Positions 31,500 to 39,834 are shown, counted from the stretch's first letter. The stretch: DNA of 43,702 nucleotides from Parcubacteria group bacterium GW2011_GWA2_40_23 (GCA_000996245.1 LBYP01000007.1:12302-56003); one strand, 5' to 3'. A program made the numbers and translations. The notes: generated by a model not told the origin, from the letters alone.

Positions 31500-32111
31500 T
31501 TACTGATTCTCGACCGCCACACTATTATAATTAATATCTGAAAAAACTTTGGCGCGCCACACAGGCCAACCACGTAACCAAACACGGCCAATAATTAAAT
31601 CTTTAAAAACAGGACCAAAACTGCGTGAATCTAAACTTTCACCACGATTATCACCCATAACATAATATTCATTTGGGCCCAAGGTCCAAGAATTATTGCC
31701 AGTGGTCTCGATATCGGCTAAATAAATTTTTTCATCTAGAATAAACTTCTTCCCTTCCTTGGGATAAATATAAACCTGCTTATCTTTAATTTCAACTTTT
31801 TCGCCCGGCAAACCAACGACCCTTTTAATAAAGTACTGAGAAGGAACTTTAGGATAACGAAAAACAACTATATCCCCTCTTTCGGCTTCGTGGAATCGGT
31901 AGGTCAATTCATCGACTATTAAATATTCATGATCGTAAAAGCTCGGTTCCATTGATGCTCCCTTAACATAAAAAGGCTGAATTACAAAATATCTAACTGG
32001 AATAATTATGGCCAAAGAGATGGTAACCACCTTGAGTAAATCCCAAAAAAACTGGACTACTTTTTGCATTGGAGAGAGCTCTTCGTCTTCGAAATCATTG
32101 TATTCAGACAT
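31500..32111 (-). CDS. lepB: Signal peptidase I
   Basis: This 203-aa membrane serine protease removes signal peptides from exported proteins. One N-terminal helix (about 20-42, VTISLAIIIPVRYFVIQPF) precedes box B, VKGASMEPS, with the nucleophilic Ser (about 53). The catalytic Lys is in YFIKRVVGLPGEKV (about 92). The later box YYVMGDNRGESLDSRSFGPV (about 148-167) is conserved. It is divergent from the LCP gene with its own promoter. The two giant surface proteins are likely clients. The leader contains a hairpin AAAGAACAA/TTGTTGTTCTTT. Confidence 0.95.
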   Translation of the reverse strand: MSEYNDFEDEELSPMQKVVQFFWDLLKVVTISLAIIIPVRYFVIQPFYVKGASMEPSFYDHEYLIVDELTYRFHEAERGDIVVFRYPKVPSQYFIKRVVGLPGEKVEIKDKQVYIYPKEGKKFILDEKIYLADIETTGNNSWTLGPNEYYVMGDNRGESLDSRSFGPVFKDLIIGRVWLRGWPVWRAKVFSDINYNSVAVENQ

Positions 32112-32176
32112 GTTTTTGTTTTGTAAGTTAATAATACAAAGAACAACAAAATTTGTTCTTTTATCTGACTTGGGTT

Positions 32177-32205
32177 ATTATACCACCCTGGAGCAGATTA
32201 AGCAA
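32177..32205 (-). promoter_or_regulatory. lepB promoter
   Basis: TTGCTT, 17 bp, TATAAT on the minus strand, with TGG just before the -10 (extended form). It is divergent from the LCP promoter about 10 bp away. Confidence 0.65.
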
Positions 32206-32214
32206 ACCACTTTC

Positions 32215-32243
32215 TTGTAAACTTAGATGGAATAAACTATAAT
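32215..32243 (+). promoter_or_regulatory. Promoter of the LCP gene and der
   Basis: TTGTAA, 17 bp, TATAAT on the plus strand, about 36 bp before the ATG. Confidence 0.65.
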
Positions 32244-32279
32244 ACTGATGTAAAAGAATTTACGCAAAAATTTTTTATT

Positions 32280-33713
32280 ATGAAAAAAAATACTTTCAAC
32301 GATACTGACTTCACGGCCCCACGTATTAACCTACTTTCTAATGAAGATAACCGCCAACCACGCGGCAAAAAAGTTTTTCGAATAAGTCGCTTCATTATTT
32401 ATCTTTTTACAATTTTGATCCTTGCATTCTTTGCTTTTTCCTACCAGATTTTAATTACCAATAATAGTTTGACTGATGTTTTTTCGGGCAAAGTAAACAT
32501 TTTCCAACAGTTAAATATTTTGGCCGGCGATGGAAGTCGCTTGCAGGGGGAAGCTGATGATCGAATTAATCTTTTAATGCTCGGCATGGGTGGGGCGGAA
32601 CACGATGGTCCTTATTTAACAGACACCATGATTCTTTTAAGCATACAACCCTCCACCAAAAAAGTGGCCATGATCTCTATCCCCCGCGATTTGTTAGTTG
32701 AAATCCCAGGTTATGGTTGGTGGAAAATAAATAATGCTAATTCTTTTGGTGAAACACAAAATAAAGGCAACGGTGGAGCACTCTCAAAAGAAGTAGTCCA
32801 AAATATTTTAAATGTTCCAATACATTATTATGTTCGCGTTGATTTTTCTGGTTTTGAACAAATGATCGATACTCTTGATGGCGTTAAAGTTAATGTTGAA
32901 AAAAGCTTTACAGATTATCAATATCCAACTGATGATTATAAATATCAAATTATTTCTTTTGACGAAGGCCCACAAACCATGGATGGAGATATAGCTTTAA
33001 AATATGCGCGCTCACGACATGGCAACAATGGCGAAGGCTCTGATTTTGCGCGTAGCAAAAGGCAACAAAAAGTAATGCAAGCCTTTAAGCAACGAGTGCT
33101 TTCTAAAGATTTTTTTCTCAGTCCGCGCAAAATCAGCAATCTTTCAAAAGATTTAGCTGAACATTTGCGAACCGACCTCGAACCATGGGAAGTGGTTAAA
33201 CTGGCTCAACTAATAAAGGCTGTGAATACTGATCAAATTATTAATCATGTTTTAGATGATAGCCCTGGTGGTTATTTGTATGCCAACTTTGTCAATTCAG
33301 CTTATGTATTACAACCACGTGGCGATGATTTTTCTCAAATTCAAGCTTTAGCTAAAGATGTTTTTGCCACACCCGCATCAACTACTGATGCGGCACCTGT
33401 TCACACATCAATTAATATTGAGATAAAAAATGGCACTGCCATTGTGGGGCTCGCTTCGCGGCATTCTCAAGAATTAAAATTGGCGGGCTATCGTGTTTTA
33501 CAAGTTGGTAACGCACCAATACAAAATTACTCCACCACAGAAATTTATAAATTAAGCGGACGTGATTTACCGGAAGAAACAATCTTTTTAGAAAAACAAT
33601 ATAAAACAACCATAATTAAGAATACTGTTCCTGATTGGATTAAGAATATCGCTGCACCGGACCTAGATTTCTTCATCATCTTAGGCACTGATTCAGAAAC
33701 TAAACCCAACTAA
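32280..33713 (+). CDS. LytR-CpsA-Psr (LCP) family cell-wall ligase with LytR_C domain
   Basis: This 477-aa membrane-anchored protein of the LCP family transfers polyprenyl-phosphate-linked glycopolymers to the cell envelope. One helix (FIIYLFTILILAFFAFSYQIL, about 38-58) precedes the LCP domain (about 95-270). Motifs there are RINLLMLGMGG, TDTMILLSIQPSTKKVAMISIPRDLLV, INNANSFG and ALKYARSRHGNNGEGSDFARSKRQQ, whose arginines bind the lipid pyrophosphate. A C-terminal LytR_C domain (about 378-470) starts SINIEIKNGTAIVGLA. It is coupled to der by TAATATG. With DgkA it points to a polyprenyl-carrier-based envelope. Confidence 0.93.
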   Translation: MKKNTFNDTDFTAPRINLLSNEDNRQPRGKKVFRISRFIIYLFTILILAFFAFSYQILITNNSLTDVFSGKVNIFQQLNILAGDGSRLQGEADDRINLLMLGMGGAEHDGPYLTDTMILLSIQPSTKKVAMISIPRDLLVEIPGYGWWKINNANSFGETQNKGNGGALSKEVVQNILNVPIHYYVRVDFSGFEQMIDTLDGVKVNVEKSFTDYQYPTDDYKYQIISFDEGPQTMDGDIALKYARSRHGNNGEGSDFARSKRQQKVMQAFKQRVLSKDFFLSPRKISNLSKDLAEHLRTDLEPWEVVKLAQLIKAVNTDQIINHVLDDSPGGYLYANFVNSAYVLQPRGDDFSQIQALAKDVFATPASTTDAAPVHTSINIEIKNGTAIVGLASRHSQELKLAGYRVLQVGNAPIQNYSTTEIYKLSGRDLPEETIFLEKQYKTTIIKNTVPDWIKNIAAPDLDFFIILGTDSETKPN

Positions 33714-33714
33714 T

Positions 33715-35121
33715 ATGCGTCACATTATCGAAAATTATCCTCTTGTTGCTCTTGTTGGTCGAACCAATGTGGGCAAATCAACTATTTTCAACCGTTTGAT
33801 TGGTGACAAAAAAGCTTTAGTCTCCTCTATTGCTGGCACCACACGCGACCAACGCGTAGGTATTTGTAGTTGGCAGAATAGAAACATTCAACTTTGTGAT
33901 ACAGCCGGACTAGATATTTCCATGGAAGAAGAAATCGATCGACAATCTATTAAAAAAGCCGGCGAAATGGCACAAAAAGCTGAACTTGTTCTGTTAGTTG
34001 TTGATGTCCGACATGGATTATTACCACAAGACAGAGAATATGCGCAAAAATTAAAAAAATGGAAAAAGAAAGTTTTTCTAGTCGTCAATAAAGTTGATTC
34101 TAACAAACAACTTTCGGATGTTAATGATTTTTATCGTTTAGGATTCAAAGATGTTTTTGTTATTTCAGCTAAAACCGGCGCTGGTACCGGAGATTTGCTC
34201 GACGCTGTCACGGCGCAATTTAGCAAAACTGAAATGGACGAAAAACCGGTTAATGAAACAATTAAAGAAATTAAAATTGCCATCATCGGCAAACCTAATG
34301 TGGGCAAATCATCACTTATCAATAAAATTATTGGCGAGGAACGCGCCATTGTTTCTTCTGTCGCCCATACGACTCGCGATAGTCAGGACCTTAAAATCGA
34401 ATACGCTGATGAAAAGAATGAAATTTATTATTTAACTTTCATTGACACTGCCGGTATCGTTAAACATCGCAAAATTACTGATAAATTAAAAGAACAAAGC
34501 ATTGAGCAGAGTTTTGAAATGATCCGCAACAGCGACATAGTCTTTTTGGTTCTTGATGGGTCTGACGAAATAACTGTACAAGATAAAACTTTGGCTGGTG
34601 AAATTTTAGAAAATAATAAATCTTTAATTTTTGTCATTAATAAGTGGGATTTGCTCCCAGAAAAAGATACTCATAGCGATAAAACATATATTGAATTTTT
34701 ACATGGCCATTTTCCTTATCTGACTTGGGCTCCAATAATTTTTGTCTCAGCTAAGACCGGATTCAAAATTGATCGACTGGTAAAAATCGTTTTGGAAATT
34801 TATCACAACCAAAACAAAGTTATCTCTGACGACTCGGTAAATGAACTTTTAACCAAGGCTTTGCATAAACAAATGCCACGCGTGGCTAAGGGCGTAGCGA
34901 TTCCAGTTATTGATACACTGAAACAAGTTAAAACCAATCCGCAGACTTTTGAAATTACAGCCAAAAATACTCAAAGCATTCATTTCTCGTACCGTCGCTT
35001 TATTCAAAACCAATTACGCGAAAAATATAAACTGGCTGGTTGCGGAATTAGAATACGACTAGAGGAAAGAGAAGATACCAGAAAAATTGATGCACATCTT
35101 AAAACAAAAAGATCGAAATAA
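33715..35121 (+). CDS. der: Ribosome-associated GTPase Der
   Basis: This 468-aa GTPase has two tandem G domains and assists 50S assembly. The first domain has GRTNVGKST (about 15-23), DTAGLD and NKVD. The second has GKPNVGKSS (about 192-200), DTAGIV and NKWD. The C-terminal KH-like domain (about 365-460) carries FEITAKNTQSIHFSYRRFIQNQL. The domain order is diagnostic of Der/EngA. It starts one base after the LCP stop and ends before a strong bidirectional terminator. Confidence 0.97.
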   Translation: MRHIIENYPLVALVGRTNVGKSTIFNRLIGDKKALVSSIAGTTRDQRVGICSWQNRNIQLCDTAGLDISMEEEIDRQSIKKAGEMAQKAELVLLVVDVRHGLLPQDREYAQKLKKWKKKVFLVVNKVDSNKQLSDVNDFYRLGFKDVFVISAKTGAGTGDLLDAVTAQFSKTEMDEKPVNETIKEIKIAIIGKPNVGKSSLINKIIGEERAIVSSVAHTTRDSQDLKIEYADEKNEIYYLTFIDTAGIVKHRKITDKLKEQSIEQSFEMIRNSDIVFLVLDGSDEITVQDKTLAGEILENNKSLIFVINKWDLLPEKDTHSDKTYIEFLHGHFPYLTWAPIIFVSAKTGFKIDRLVKIVLEIYHNQNKVISDDSVNELLTKALHKQMPRVAKGVAIPVIDTLKQVKTNPQTFEITAKNTQSIHFSYRRFIQNQLREKYKLAGCGIRIRLEEREDTRKIDAHLKTKRSK

Positions 35122-35128
35122 ATTTATA

Positions 35129-35170
35129 AAAAAACGTACGGAACAAAAATTTTTGTTCCGTACGTTTTTT
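35129..35170. terminator. Bidirectional terminator between der and the 194-aa gene
   Basis: A 42-bp perfect palindrome with arms AAAAAACGTACGGAACAAAAA gives a GC-containing stem flanked by A-run and T-run on both strands. It lies 7 bp after der and 4 bp after the end of the opposing gene, so it can end both transcripts. Confidence 0.9.
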
Positions 35171-35174
35171 GTAT

Positions 35175-35759
35175 TTAGAATGAAAATTCTTGTTTAACTT
35201 TTTGTTGTTGAAGATCACGTTGATACTTTGTATATTGTTGAATCATGATTGGGGCTTCTACATCTGTAAAAAAACAAAGGTTAATGCTTACAGAAAAGCC
35301 CAAGGCAGACAATCTCGACACCCAACCAACTCCACCATGAGCCACTTCGTCTTTTAGTTCGTCAATTTTTTCTGCATCAAACTCTACGCTAGCAATATTA
35401 CCAGAGGCGTCCTTATAATACAAAGTACCCCCGCCAAACTGATCAGACTGAAAGACTGCATAACCCGTAGGTTTTGTCATAAAATCATCATAATACTGAA
35501 CCCAACCTTTTTCCGTGACCAAAGTCTTAAATTGTTCATTAGTCATGGGCAGTTTCTTATGCATTCTAATATAAGTAGCCAAGTCTGGAGCATGTCCTTC
35601 GGACTCAACGAGAGCCTTGGCTTTCTCTATTTCGTCTTTGGTGCCGATATATAAATCGTCCCCACCAGCGTTAATCTTCTTTTTAATCTCACTGTACCCA
35701 GGCTCGCCCGCGTTTGGGCCATGGATATCGGCTGGGTTTGGTGCTAATTCTGTTTTCAT
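35175..35759 (-). CDS. Protein of unknown function (194 aa)
   Basis: No family is recognised. The protein is soluble, with no signal peptide or membrane helix. The N-terminus is Pro/Gly-rich (PADIHGPNAGEPG), then a helical charged part (GTKDEIEKAKALVESEG, about 38-54). A middle aromatic section follows (EKGWVQYYDDFMTKPTGYAVF, GGGTLYYKDASGNIASVEFD, about 85-130), and a C-terminal Gln/Lys helix (YTKYQRDLQQQKVKQEF). Composition and codon use look like the AT-rich host. It is a single-gene unit, convergent with der across a shared terminator. An alternative to a real enzyme is a small regulatory or structural protein; the sequence does not decide. Confidence 0.65.
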   Translation of the reverse strand: MKTELAPNPADIHGPNAGEPGYSEIKKKINAGGDDLYIGTKDEIEKAKALVESEGHAPDLATYIRMHKKLPMTNEQFKTLVTEKGWVQYYDDFMTKPTGYAVFQSDQFGGGTLYYKDASGNIASVEFDAEKIDELKDEVAHGGVGWVSRLSALGFSVSINLCFFTDVEAPIMIQQYTKYQRDLQQQKVKQEFSF

Positions 35760-35819
35760 AAATCTTTTAATTATTAGTAAAAAATGCTAATATAAGCTTA
35801 GCACAAAAAAATGGGGGGG

Positions 35820-35882
35820 AAAAGTATTAAGGATTATGGGGTAAGGGAAAACCCATATCCCTTAGCCCTTTTCCCATAATAC
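35820..35882. repeat. G-run hairpin repeat, inverted orientation
   Basis: gtattaaggattatggggta and the opposed catatcccttagccctttt...cataatac form a hairpin. Its reverse complement matches 5649-5720 along most of its length. It lies just before pth. Confidence 0.6.
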
Positions 35883-35897
35883 AATATTAGAAATACT

Positions 35898-36443
35898 ATG
35901 AAGCTCTTTGTTGGTCTAGGAAATCCAGAAAAGAAATATGAAGGCACACGCCACAACATTGGCTGGGCCATGATTGATTTTTTATATAATGAATGGCTCA
36001 AAAAAGAAAATTTTGATGATTGGGGCAAGAATAAAAAGTTTAATTCAGAATTTACGGTTGGGACGATCAATGGTGAAAAGATTATTCTGGCTAAACCACT
36101 CACCTTCATGAATAATTCCGGCACAGCAGTACAAGCAATCGTCAATTACTTTAAAATACCAACAAAAGATGTTTATGTTTTCCAAGATGAATTAGATTTG
36201 AAATGTGGTGATTATAAAATTCAGTTTAATAAGTCGAGTGCTGGGCATAATGGCGTGGCGTCGATAATCGAGCGACTCGGAACTCAAGAATTCACGCGCA
36301 TCCGAATCGGAATTGGCAAGGAAGATAAGCAGAAGCAAGGCAATGGTGCGGACTTTGTACTCAATAAATTTAATTTATTGGAACGGATGAAGTTGAAGGA
36401 TGTGAAGAAGAGGATTTTGGAAGAGATGAGGAAATTGTTGTAA
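35898..36443 (+). CDS. pth: Peptidyl-tRNA hydrolase
   Basis: This 181-aa enzyme recycles tRNA by cleaving peptidyl-tRNA released from stalled ribosomes. The N-terminal motif LFVGLGNPEKKYEGTRHNIGW carries Asn9 and the catalytic His19. KPLTFMNNSG (about 63-72), DELDLKCGDYKI (Asp about 95) and SAGHNGVASI (about 112-121) complete the active site. The length is typical. It is a single gene followed by its own hairpin terminator. Confidence 0.96.
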   Translation: MKLFVGLGNPEKKYEGTRHNIGWAMIDFLYNEWLKKENFDDWGKNKKFNSEFTVGTINGEKIILAKPLTFMNNSGTAVQAIVNYFKIPTKDVYVFQDELDLKCGDYKIQFNKSSAGHNGVASIIERLGTQEFTRIRIGIGKEDKQKQGNGADFVLNKFNLLERMKLKDVKKRILEEMRKLL

Positions 36444-36493
36444 GTGTTGTAGATGTTGTATCGCTTCGCTTGTTGTAAATGTTAATGTGAATG

Positions 36494-36519
36494 AAAATCG
36501 GCTTAAGGGTCGGTTTTTT
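36494..36519 (+). terminator. pth terminator
   Basis: AAAATCGGC pairs with GTCGGTTTT (two G-U pairs) around TTAAGG, followed by a T-run. It is about 50 bp after the pth stop. Confidence 0.65.
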
Positions 36520-36577
36520 GTTAAATCAGCTTACCCATGATAGCAGTTCAAGATAATTAAAATATGTGGGATTGCTT

Positions 36578-36612
36578 CCCTGTACCAGAAAGTATTCTCT
36601 TTCGGTGCAGGG
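36578..36612 (+). repeat. 35-nt hairpin element
   Basis: CCCTGTACC...GGTGCAGGG encloses GAAAGTATTCTCTTTC. Inner and outer arms carry compensatory substitutions relative to the copies at 474 and 614. It is preceded by gggattgcttccctgtacc, as at 445-463. Confidence 0.75.
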
Positions 36613-36654
36613 TAAACGGGGCTACCCAGATTGCCCTCGCCTGCCGGCAGGCAG

Positions 36655-36690
36655 GCAATGACGTTTGGGATATGATAAAGAGATTGCCAC
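36655..36690 (+). repeat. 36-nt dispersed repeat
   Basis: gcaatgacgttt...gattgccac is about 32/36 identical to 579-614. A cctgccggcagg palindrome lies just before it. The repeat ends 18 bp before the terminator of the lipoprotein cassette. Confidence 0.65.
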
Positions 36691-36707
36691 GTCGTTCCTC
36701 CTCGCAA

Positions 36708-36742
36708 CGAAAAGCCGACGCACCTAGGAGAGGTGCGCCGGC
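36708..36742 (-). terminator. Terminator of the lipoprotein cassette
   Basis: On the minus strand GCCGGCGCACCT pairs with AGGTGCGTCGGC (one G-U) around CTCCT, followed by TTTTCGTT. The very GC-rich stem matches the composition of the gene. Confidence 0.85.
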
Positions 36743-36761
36743 GTCGAAGACTTCGTCGGGG

Positions 36762-37049
36762 TTACCGACGATGCGACCGTGCTGGTCGCGAGGGAGCCAC
36801 GTGCTGATGCACGTGTCGGCGATTGCCGTGGGAGTAGACCGAGGAAGACTGGTAGTGCCGGGTCGGAGTGGCCCGGTAGGTCGAACCGTAGTTGCGCGAC
36901 GGCGCGTAGTAGTACGGGGTCGAGTAGACGACCCGGGGACGCGCGTAGTAGTAGCTGTCGTCCCGCACCACGCCGATCCCGATCGAGCCGTAGCAACCAC
37001 CGAGCAACATAGTCAGGACGAACAGGATCGCGAAGCGATAGCGCTTCAT
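36762..37049 (-). CDS. GC-rich Tyr/Arg/Ser-rich small lipoprotein
   Basis: ATG at 37049 was chosen over the TTG of the ORF track because GGAGG lies 5 nt upstream. The 95-aa product begins MKRYRFAILFVLTMLLGGCYG, a short lipoprotein signal with the lipobox LGGC (Cys at about 19). The mature part is low complexity: YYYARPRVVYSTPYYYAPS, then Ser/Thr/Arg/His-rich sequence ending HVAPSRPARSHRR. No family is recognised; a basic, aromatic surface or cell-wall-binding coat is inferred. G+C is far above the neighbours, and codon use differs. Two consensus promoters, a structured leader and a strong terminator make it a self-contained unit. Several other frames are open here because of the GC-rich DNA. 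Confidence 0.65.
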   Translation of the reverse strand: MKRYRFAILFVLTMLLGGCYGSIGIGVVRDDSYYYARPRVVYSTPYYYAPSRNYGSTYRATPTRHYQSSSVYSHGNRRHVHQHVAPSRPARSHRR

Positions 37050-37075
37050 TGAAGCCTCCAACGTTGTTGATCGAT

Positions 37076-37157
37076 ACCATAATGCTTACCAGAAAGAATA
37101 CTCCGACAGTAGAGGAGGGGCCACTGTGCGTTTTTACTTACTGATAAGCATGATGGT
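37076..37157 (-). promoter_or_regulatory. Structured leader of the lipoprotein gene
   Basis: In the predicted transcript ACCATCATGCTTATCAG (37157-37141) can pair with CTGGTAAGCATTATGGT (37092-37076). That is 17 positions with one mismatch and one G-U. It encloses a second hairpin ACAGT/ACTGT around a CCCCTCCTC stretch that resembles an anti-Shine-Dalgarno. The stem ends about 26 nt before the start codon. It could be a cis-regulatory RNA; no known riboswitch class was recognised. Confidence 0.45.
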
Positions 37158-37179
37158 AAGGACCACTTGTTAAGGATGC

Positions 37180-37208
37180 ATTATAAATTTCTTCTACTCA
37201 CCTGTCAA
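37180..37208 (-). promoter_or_regulatory. Lipoprotein promoter P2
   Basis: TTGACA, 17 bp, TATAAT on the minus strand: both hexamers perfect and ideally spaced. Confidence 0.75.
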
Positions 37209-37232
37209 ACTTCATAACTATTCAACTATCTC

Positions 37233-37261
37233 ATTATAGCACATTTTACCGTTCTTGTCAA
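37233..37261 (-). promoter_or_regulatory. Lipoprotein promoter P1
   Basis: TTGACA, 17 bp, TATAAT on the minus strand with TGC before the -10 (extended). It is 53 bp upstream of the equally perfect P2. Confidence 0.75.
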
Positions 37262-37376
37262 TTATTTTTATTTATTATCTTTTTTGATTCGTCTTTGTCA
37301 TATTAGCTAAAATTAGCCAAAATACAATTTTACACCTAGAATTGCTTTGTCTTTACTTACCTATTACTATTATATA

Positions 37377-38474
37377 ATGGATAATGAAGAACTCAAATAT
37401 TGGCTGGCTTTTACTAAATTGAACCTATTTCGGCACAAGAATTTTTTGTTTTACAAAAAATTCTTCGATTCACTCCAATCTTTCTGGACAGCTTCAATCT
37501 CCGCACTAACTGCGGCAAAGGTTACCGAACAACTAGCAAATAATTTTGTGACACAACGAAAAGATATCAACCCAGACCAAGAATTAGATATTCTTTTGAA
37601 ACATGGAATCAATGTTTTACTTTTCGACGATGCTGATTATCCAAAATTATTAAAAGAAATTTCTAGTCCCCCCTTACTTTTATTTTACCGCGGAAATCAT
37701 GAGATACTTCAACAACAATTATTCGCTATCGTCGGCACGCGCAGATTCTCGTCTTATGGAAAACAAATTTCGATTAAATTGTCGCAAGAAGTAATTAATA
37801 ATAAATTAATTCCTGTCAGCGGGTTAGCTTTTGGCATCGACACTCTTGTTCACAAAACTTGTGTTGAAAATAACTATCCGACCGTGGCTGTTTTAGGTTC
37901 AGGCATTGATGATGCCAGTATTTATCCACGTTCCAATTACCGCTTGGCACGCGAGATAATTAATAATAATGGTATAATCATTTCTGAGTATGCGCCGGAG
38001 ACAGAACCTCTTAAACATCACTTCCCCGCTCGCAACCGCTTGATTTCTGGCTTATCTCTTGGTACGCTAGTCACCGAAGCGCGTCAAAAATCTGGTGCAC
38101 TCATCACCGCACACTTTGCACTGGAACAAAACAGAGAAGTTTTCGCGATCCCCGGACCTATTACCCAATCAACTTCAGACGGAACAAATAACTTAATTAA
38201 ACTCGGCGCTAAAGCAGTCACAAATATTCAAGATATTTTAGATGAACTAAATATTCCACAAAGGATAGCTATCCAAAAAACTTGCGAGGTCGTGCCCGAC
38301 TCCACCGAAGAAACTGAAATCCTAAATCAACTATCCACTGAACCAAAACATATCAATGAAATTGCGAGTGCTTGTCAAAAATCAATTACATATATTAATG
38401 CTAAGTTACTTTTACTCGAGATGAAGGGTCGTGTCAGCAATTTAGGTAACATGCACTTTATTTTAAAGGTATGA
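37377..38474 (+). CDS. dprA: DNA processing protein DprA
   Basis: This protein loads RecA onto incoming single-stranded DNA during natural transformation. The Rossmann-like core contains AIVGTRRFSSYGKQISIKLSQEV, VSGLAFGIDTLVHKT, TVAVLGSGID, YPRSNYRLAREI, FPARNRLISGLS and KSGALITAHFALEQNREVFAIPG, in the canonical order. A C-terminal winged-helix-like segment (INEIASACQKSITYINAKLLLLEMKGRV) follows. ATG at 37377 (MDNEELKYWLAF) is preferred over the TTG of the ORF track, giving 365 aa. A TATAAT overlaps the start, so the mRNA may have almost no leader. It overlaps folC by ATGA. It suggests uptake and integration of outside DNA. Confidence 0.93.
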   Translation: MDNEELKYWLAFTKLNLFRHKNFLFYKKFFDSLQSFWTASISALTAAKVTEQLANNFVTQRKDINPDQELDILLKHGINVLLFDDADYPKLLKEISSPPLLLFYRGNHEILQQQLFAIVGTRRFSSYGKQISIKLSQEVINNKLIPVSGLAFGIDTLVHKTCVENNYPTVAVLGSGIDDASIYPRSNYRLAREIINNNGIIISEYAPETEPLKHHFPARNRLISGLSLGTLVTEARQKSGALITAHFALEQNREVFAIPGPITQSTSDGTNNLIKLGAKAVTNIQDILDELNIPQRIAIQKTCEVVPDSTEETEILNQLSTEPKHINEIASACQKSITYINAKLLLLEMKGRVSNLGNMHFILKV

Positions 38475-39739
38475 AAACAGAATTATACGCCCAATATTTA
38501 GAGGCTCTTAATTACATTGATTCCCTGGGTAATTTAAAGGCCAAAGATTTTTTTACTGGTACCAAGAACCCTCGTCCACAACTAGAAAGGATGAAGCATC
38601 TTCTTAAACTTGCCGGTAACCCAGATCGCGGACTTAAAATTATTCATATCACCGGCACCAGTGGCAAAGGTTCGACCACAAATTACATCTACAACATTTT
38701 ACAATGTGCTGGGCATAAAGTCGGTGCGTATTTTTCGCCCTCTGTTTCTGTCCCAACTGAAAAAATTCAGATCAATAATAAATTTATTTCTGTTTCAGAT
38801 TTAATCGAACTCATCGAACAAATAAAACCGATTGTCCAACGTTGCTACGAAACTTTGGATGCGCCCAGTCATTTTGAAATTTGGTTTTTAATAGCTCTGC
38901 TCTATTTTAAAAAACAAAAATGCGATTACGTAGTTTTAGAAGTTGGCTGTGGCGGACGCTATGACGCCACCAATGCAGTTGAAAAAACTTTGGTTTCTGC
39001 AATTACCAACATTAGTCTCGACCACATGCACATACTCGGGAATACATATACAAAAATTGCCTATGAAAAGGCCGGCATCATTCGACTACGCGGAAAAGTT
39101 TTCACCACAACAGAAAGTCCAGCAGCTCTCAAAGTTATTGAGGCTGAAGTTGAAAAACAGCGCGCAGACTTGACCATCCTCCACAATCAAGAGAATCCAA
39201 ATATTGCACTTGCCTCAGTAATAGCAGAATATCTTGAAACCAAACCAACAGCAATCGAAAAAGGTATTCAACAGTCAAAACTACCCGCTCGTTTTGAGAT
39301 CATACAGACTAATCCGACTGTAATCCTCGATGGTGCACACAATGCTGACAAAATTACTTTCTTCTTTAAAAAACTAGATCAATTCAGATCTAAATTAAAA
39401 ACCCAAGGTCAACTACATGTTATCTGCGGATTAACCAGCCAGAAAGATGCTCGCAAAGTTTTTGCACCTTTATTCGCCAAGGCCGATAAAGTCTATATAT
39501 CCAGATTCACCACGACATTCAGAAAAGTAACTCCACCGCTAGTGATCAAAAAATTCTGTCCAAAAAATAAGTTTACTGGAATTTTTCTTGACCCCAATGA
39601 GGCTCTAAAATCTGCCCTCAAAAAAGCACATAAAAATGATCTTATTATAATCACTGGATCCTTCTTTTTATGTGGAGATTTACGCAAATTCTGGCAAGCT
39701 GAAATTAAGCAATTAGAACAGAGAAAGAACTTTGTTTAA
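38471..39739 (+). CDS. folC: Folylpolyglutamate synthase / Mur ligase family protein
   Basis: This 422-aa ATP-dependent ligase adds glutamate to folates in the FolC family. The P-loop TGTSGKGSTTNYIYNIL lies at about residues 60-76. VGAYFSPSVSVPTEKIQINN is the folate-binding-like loop, VLEVGCGGRYDATNAV the Mg/ATP region, NISLDHMHILG follows, and VILDGAHNADK is the C-terminal domain motif. These fit FolC rather than MurC-F. The start overlaps the dprA stop (ATGA), so the two are translationally coupled. Whether this cell makes folate or uses imported folate is not shown. Confidence 0.87.
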   Translation: MKTELYAQYLEALNYIDSLGNLKAKDFFTGTKNPRPQLERMKHLLKLAGNPDRGLKIIHITGTSGKGSTTNYIYNILQCAGHKVGAYFSPSVSVPTEKIQINNKFISVSDLIELIEQIKPIVQRCYETLDAPSHFEIWFLIALLYFKKQKCDYVVLEVGCGGRYDATNAVEKTLVSAITNISLDHMHILGNTYTKIAYEKAGIIRLRGKVFTTTESPAALKVIEAEVEKQRADLTILHNQENPNIALASVIAEYLETKPTAIEKGIQQSKLPARFEIIQTNPTVILDGAHNADKITFFFKKLDQFRSKLKTQGQLHVICGLTSQKDARKVFAPLFAKADKVYISRFTTTFRKVTPPLVIKKFCPKNKFTGIFLDPNEALKSALKKAHKNDLIIITGSFFLCGDLRKFWQAEIKQLEQRKNFV

Positions 39740-39784
39740 CCCAGCACCACTCACTCAGTTCGGATGGTGGGCAAGATACAGCAT

Positions 39785-39813
39785 TTGACAAAAAAAACCT
39801 GGTCTGTCATATT
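39785..39813 (+). promoter_or_regulatory. topA promoter
   Basis: TTGACA, 17 bp, CATATT on the plus strand, about 22 bp before the topA ATG. Confidence 0.5.
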
Positions 39814-39834
39814 TAGTCAGAATTATAAAATATT

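Noticed and set aside
36564-37052. 162-aa plus-strand and 147/118-aa minus-strand ORFs over the lipoprotein gene
   Set aside because: Arg/Ser-rich translations typical of shadow frames in GC-rich DNA. Only the 95-aa frame has a lipoprotein signal, a ribosome-binding site and matching promoters and terminator.
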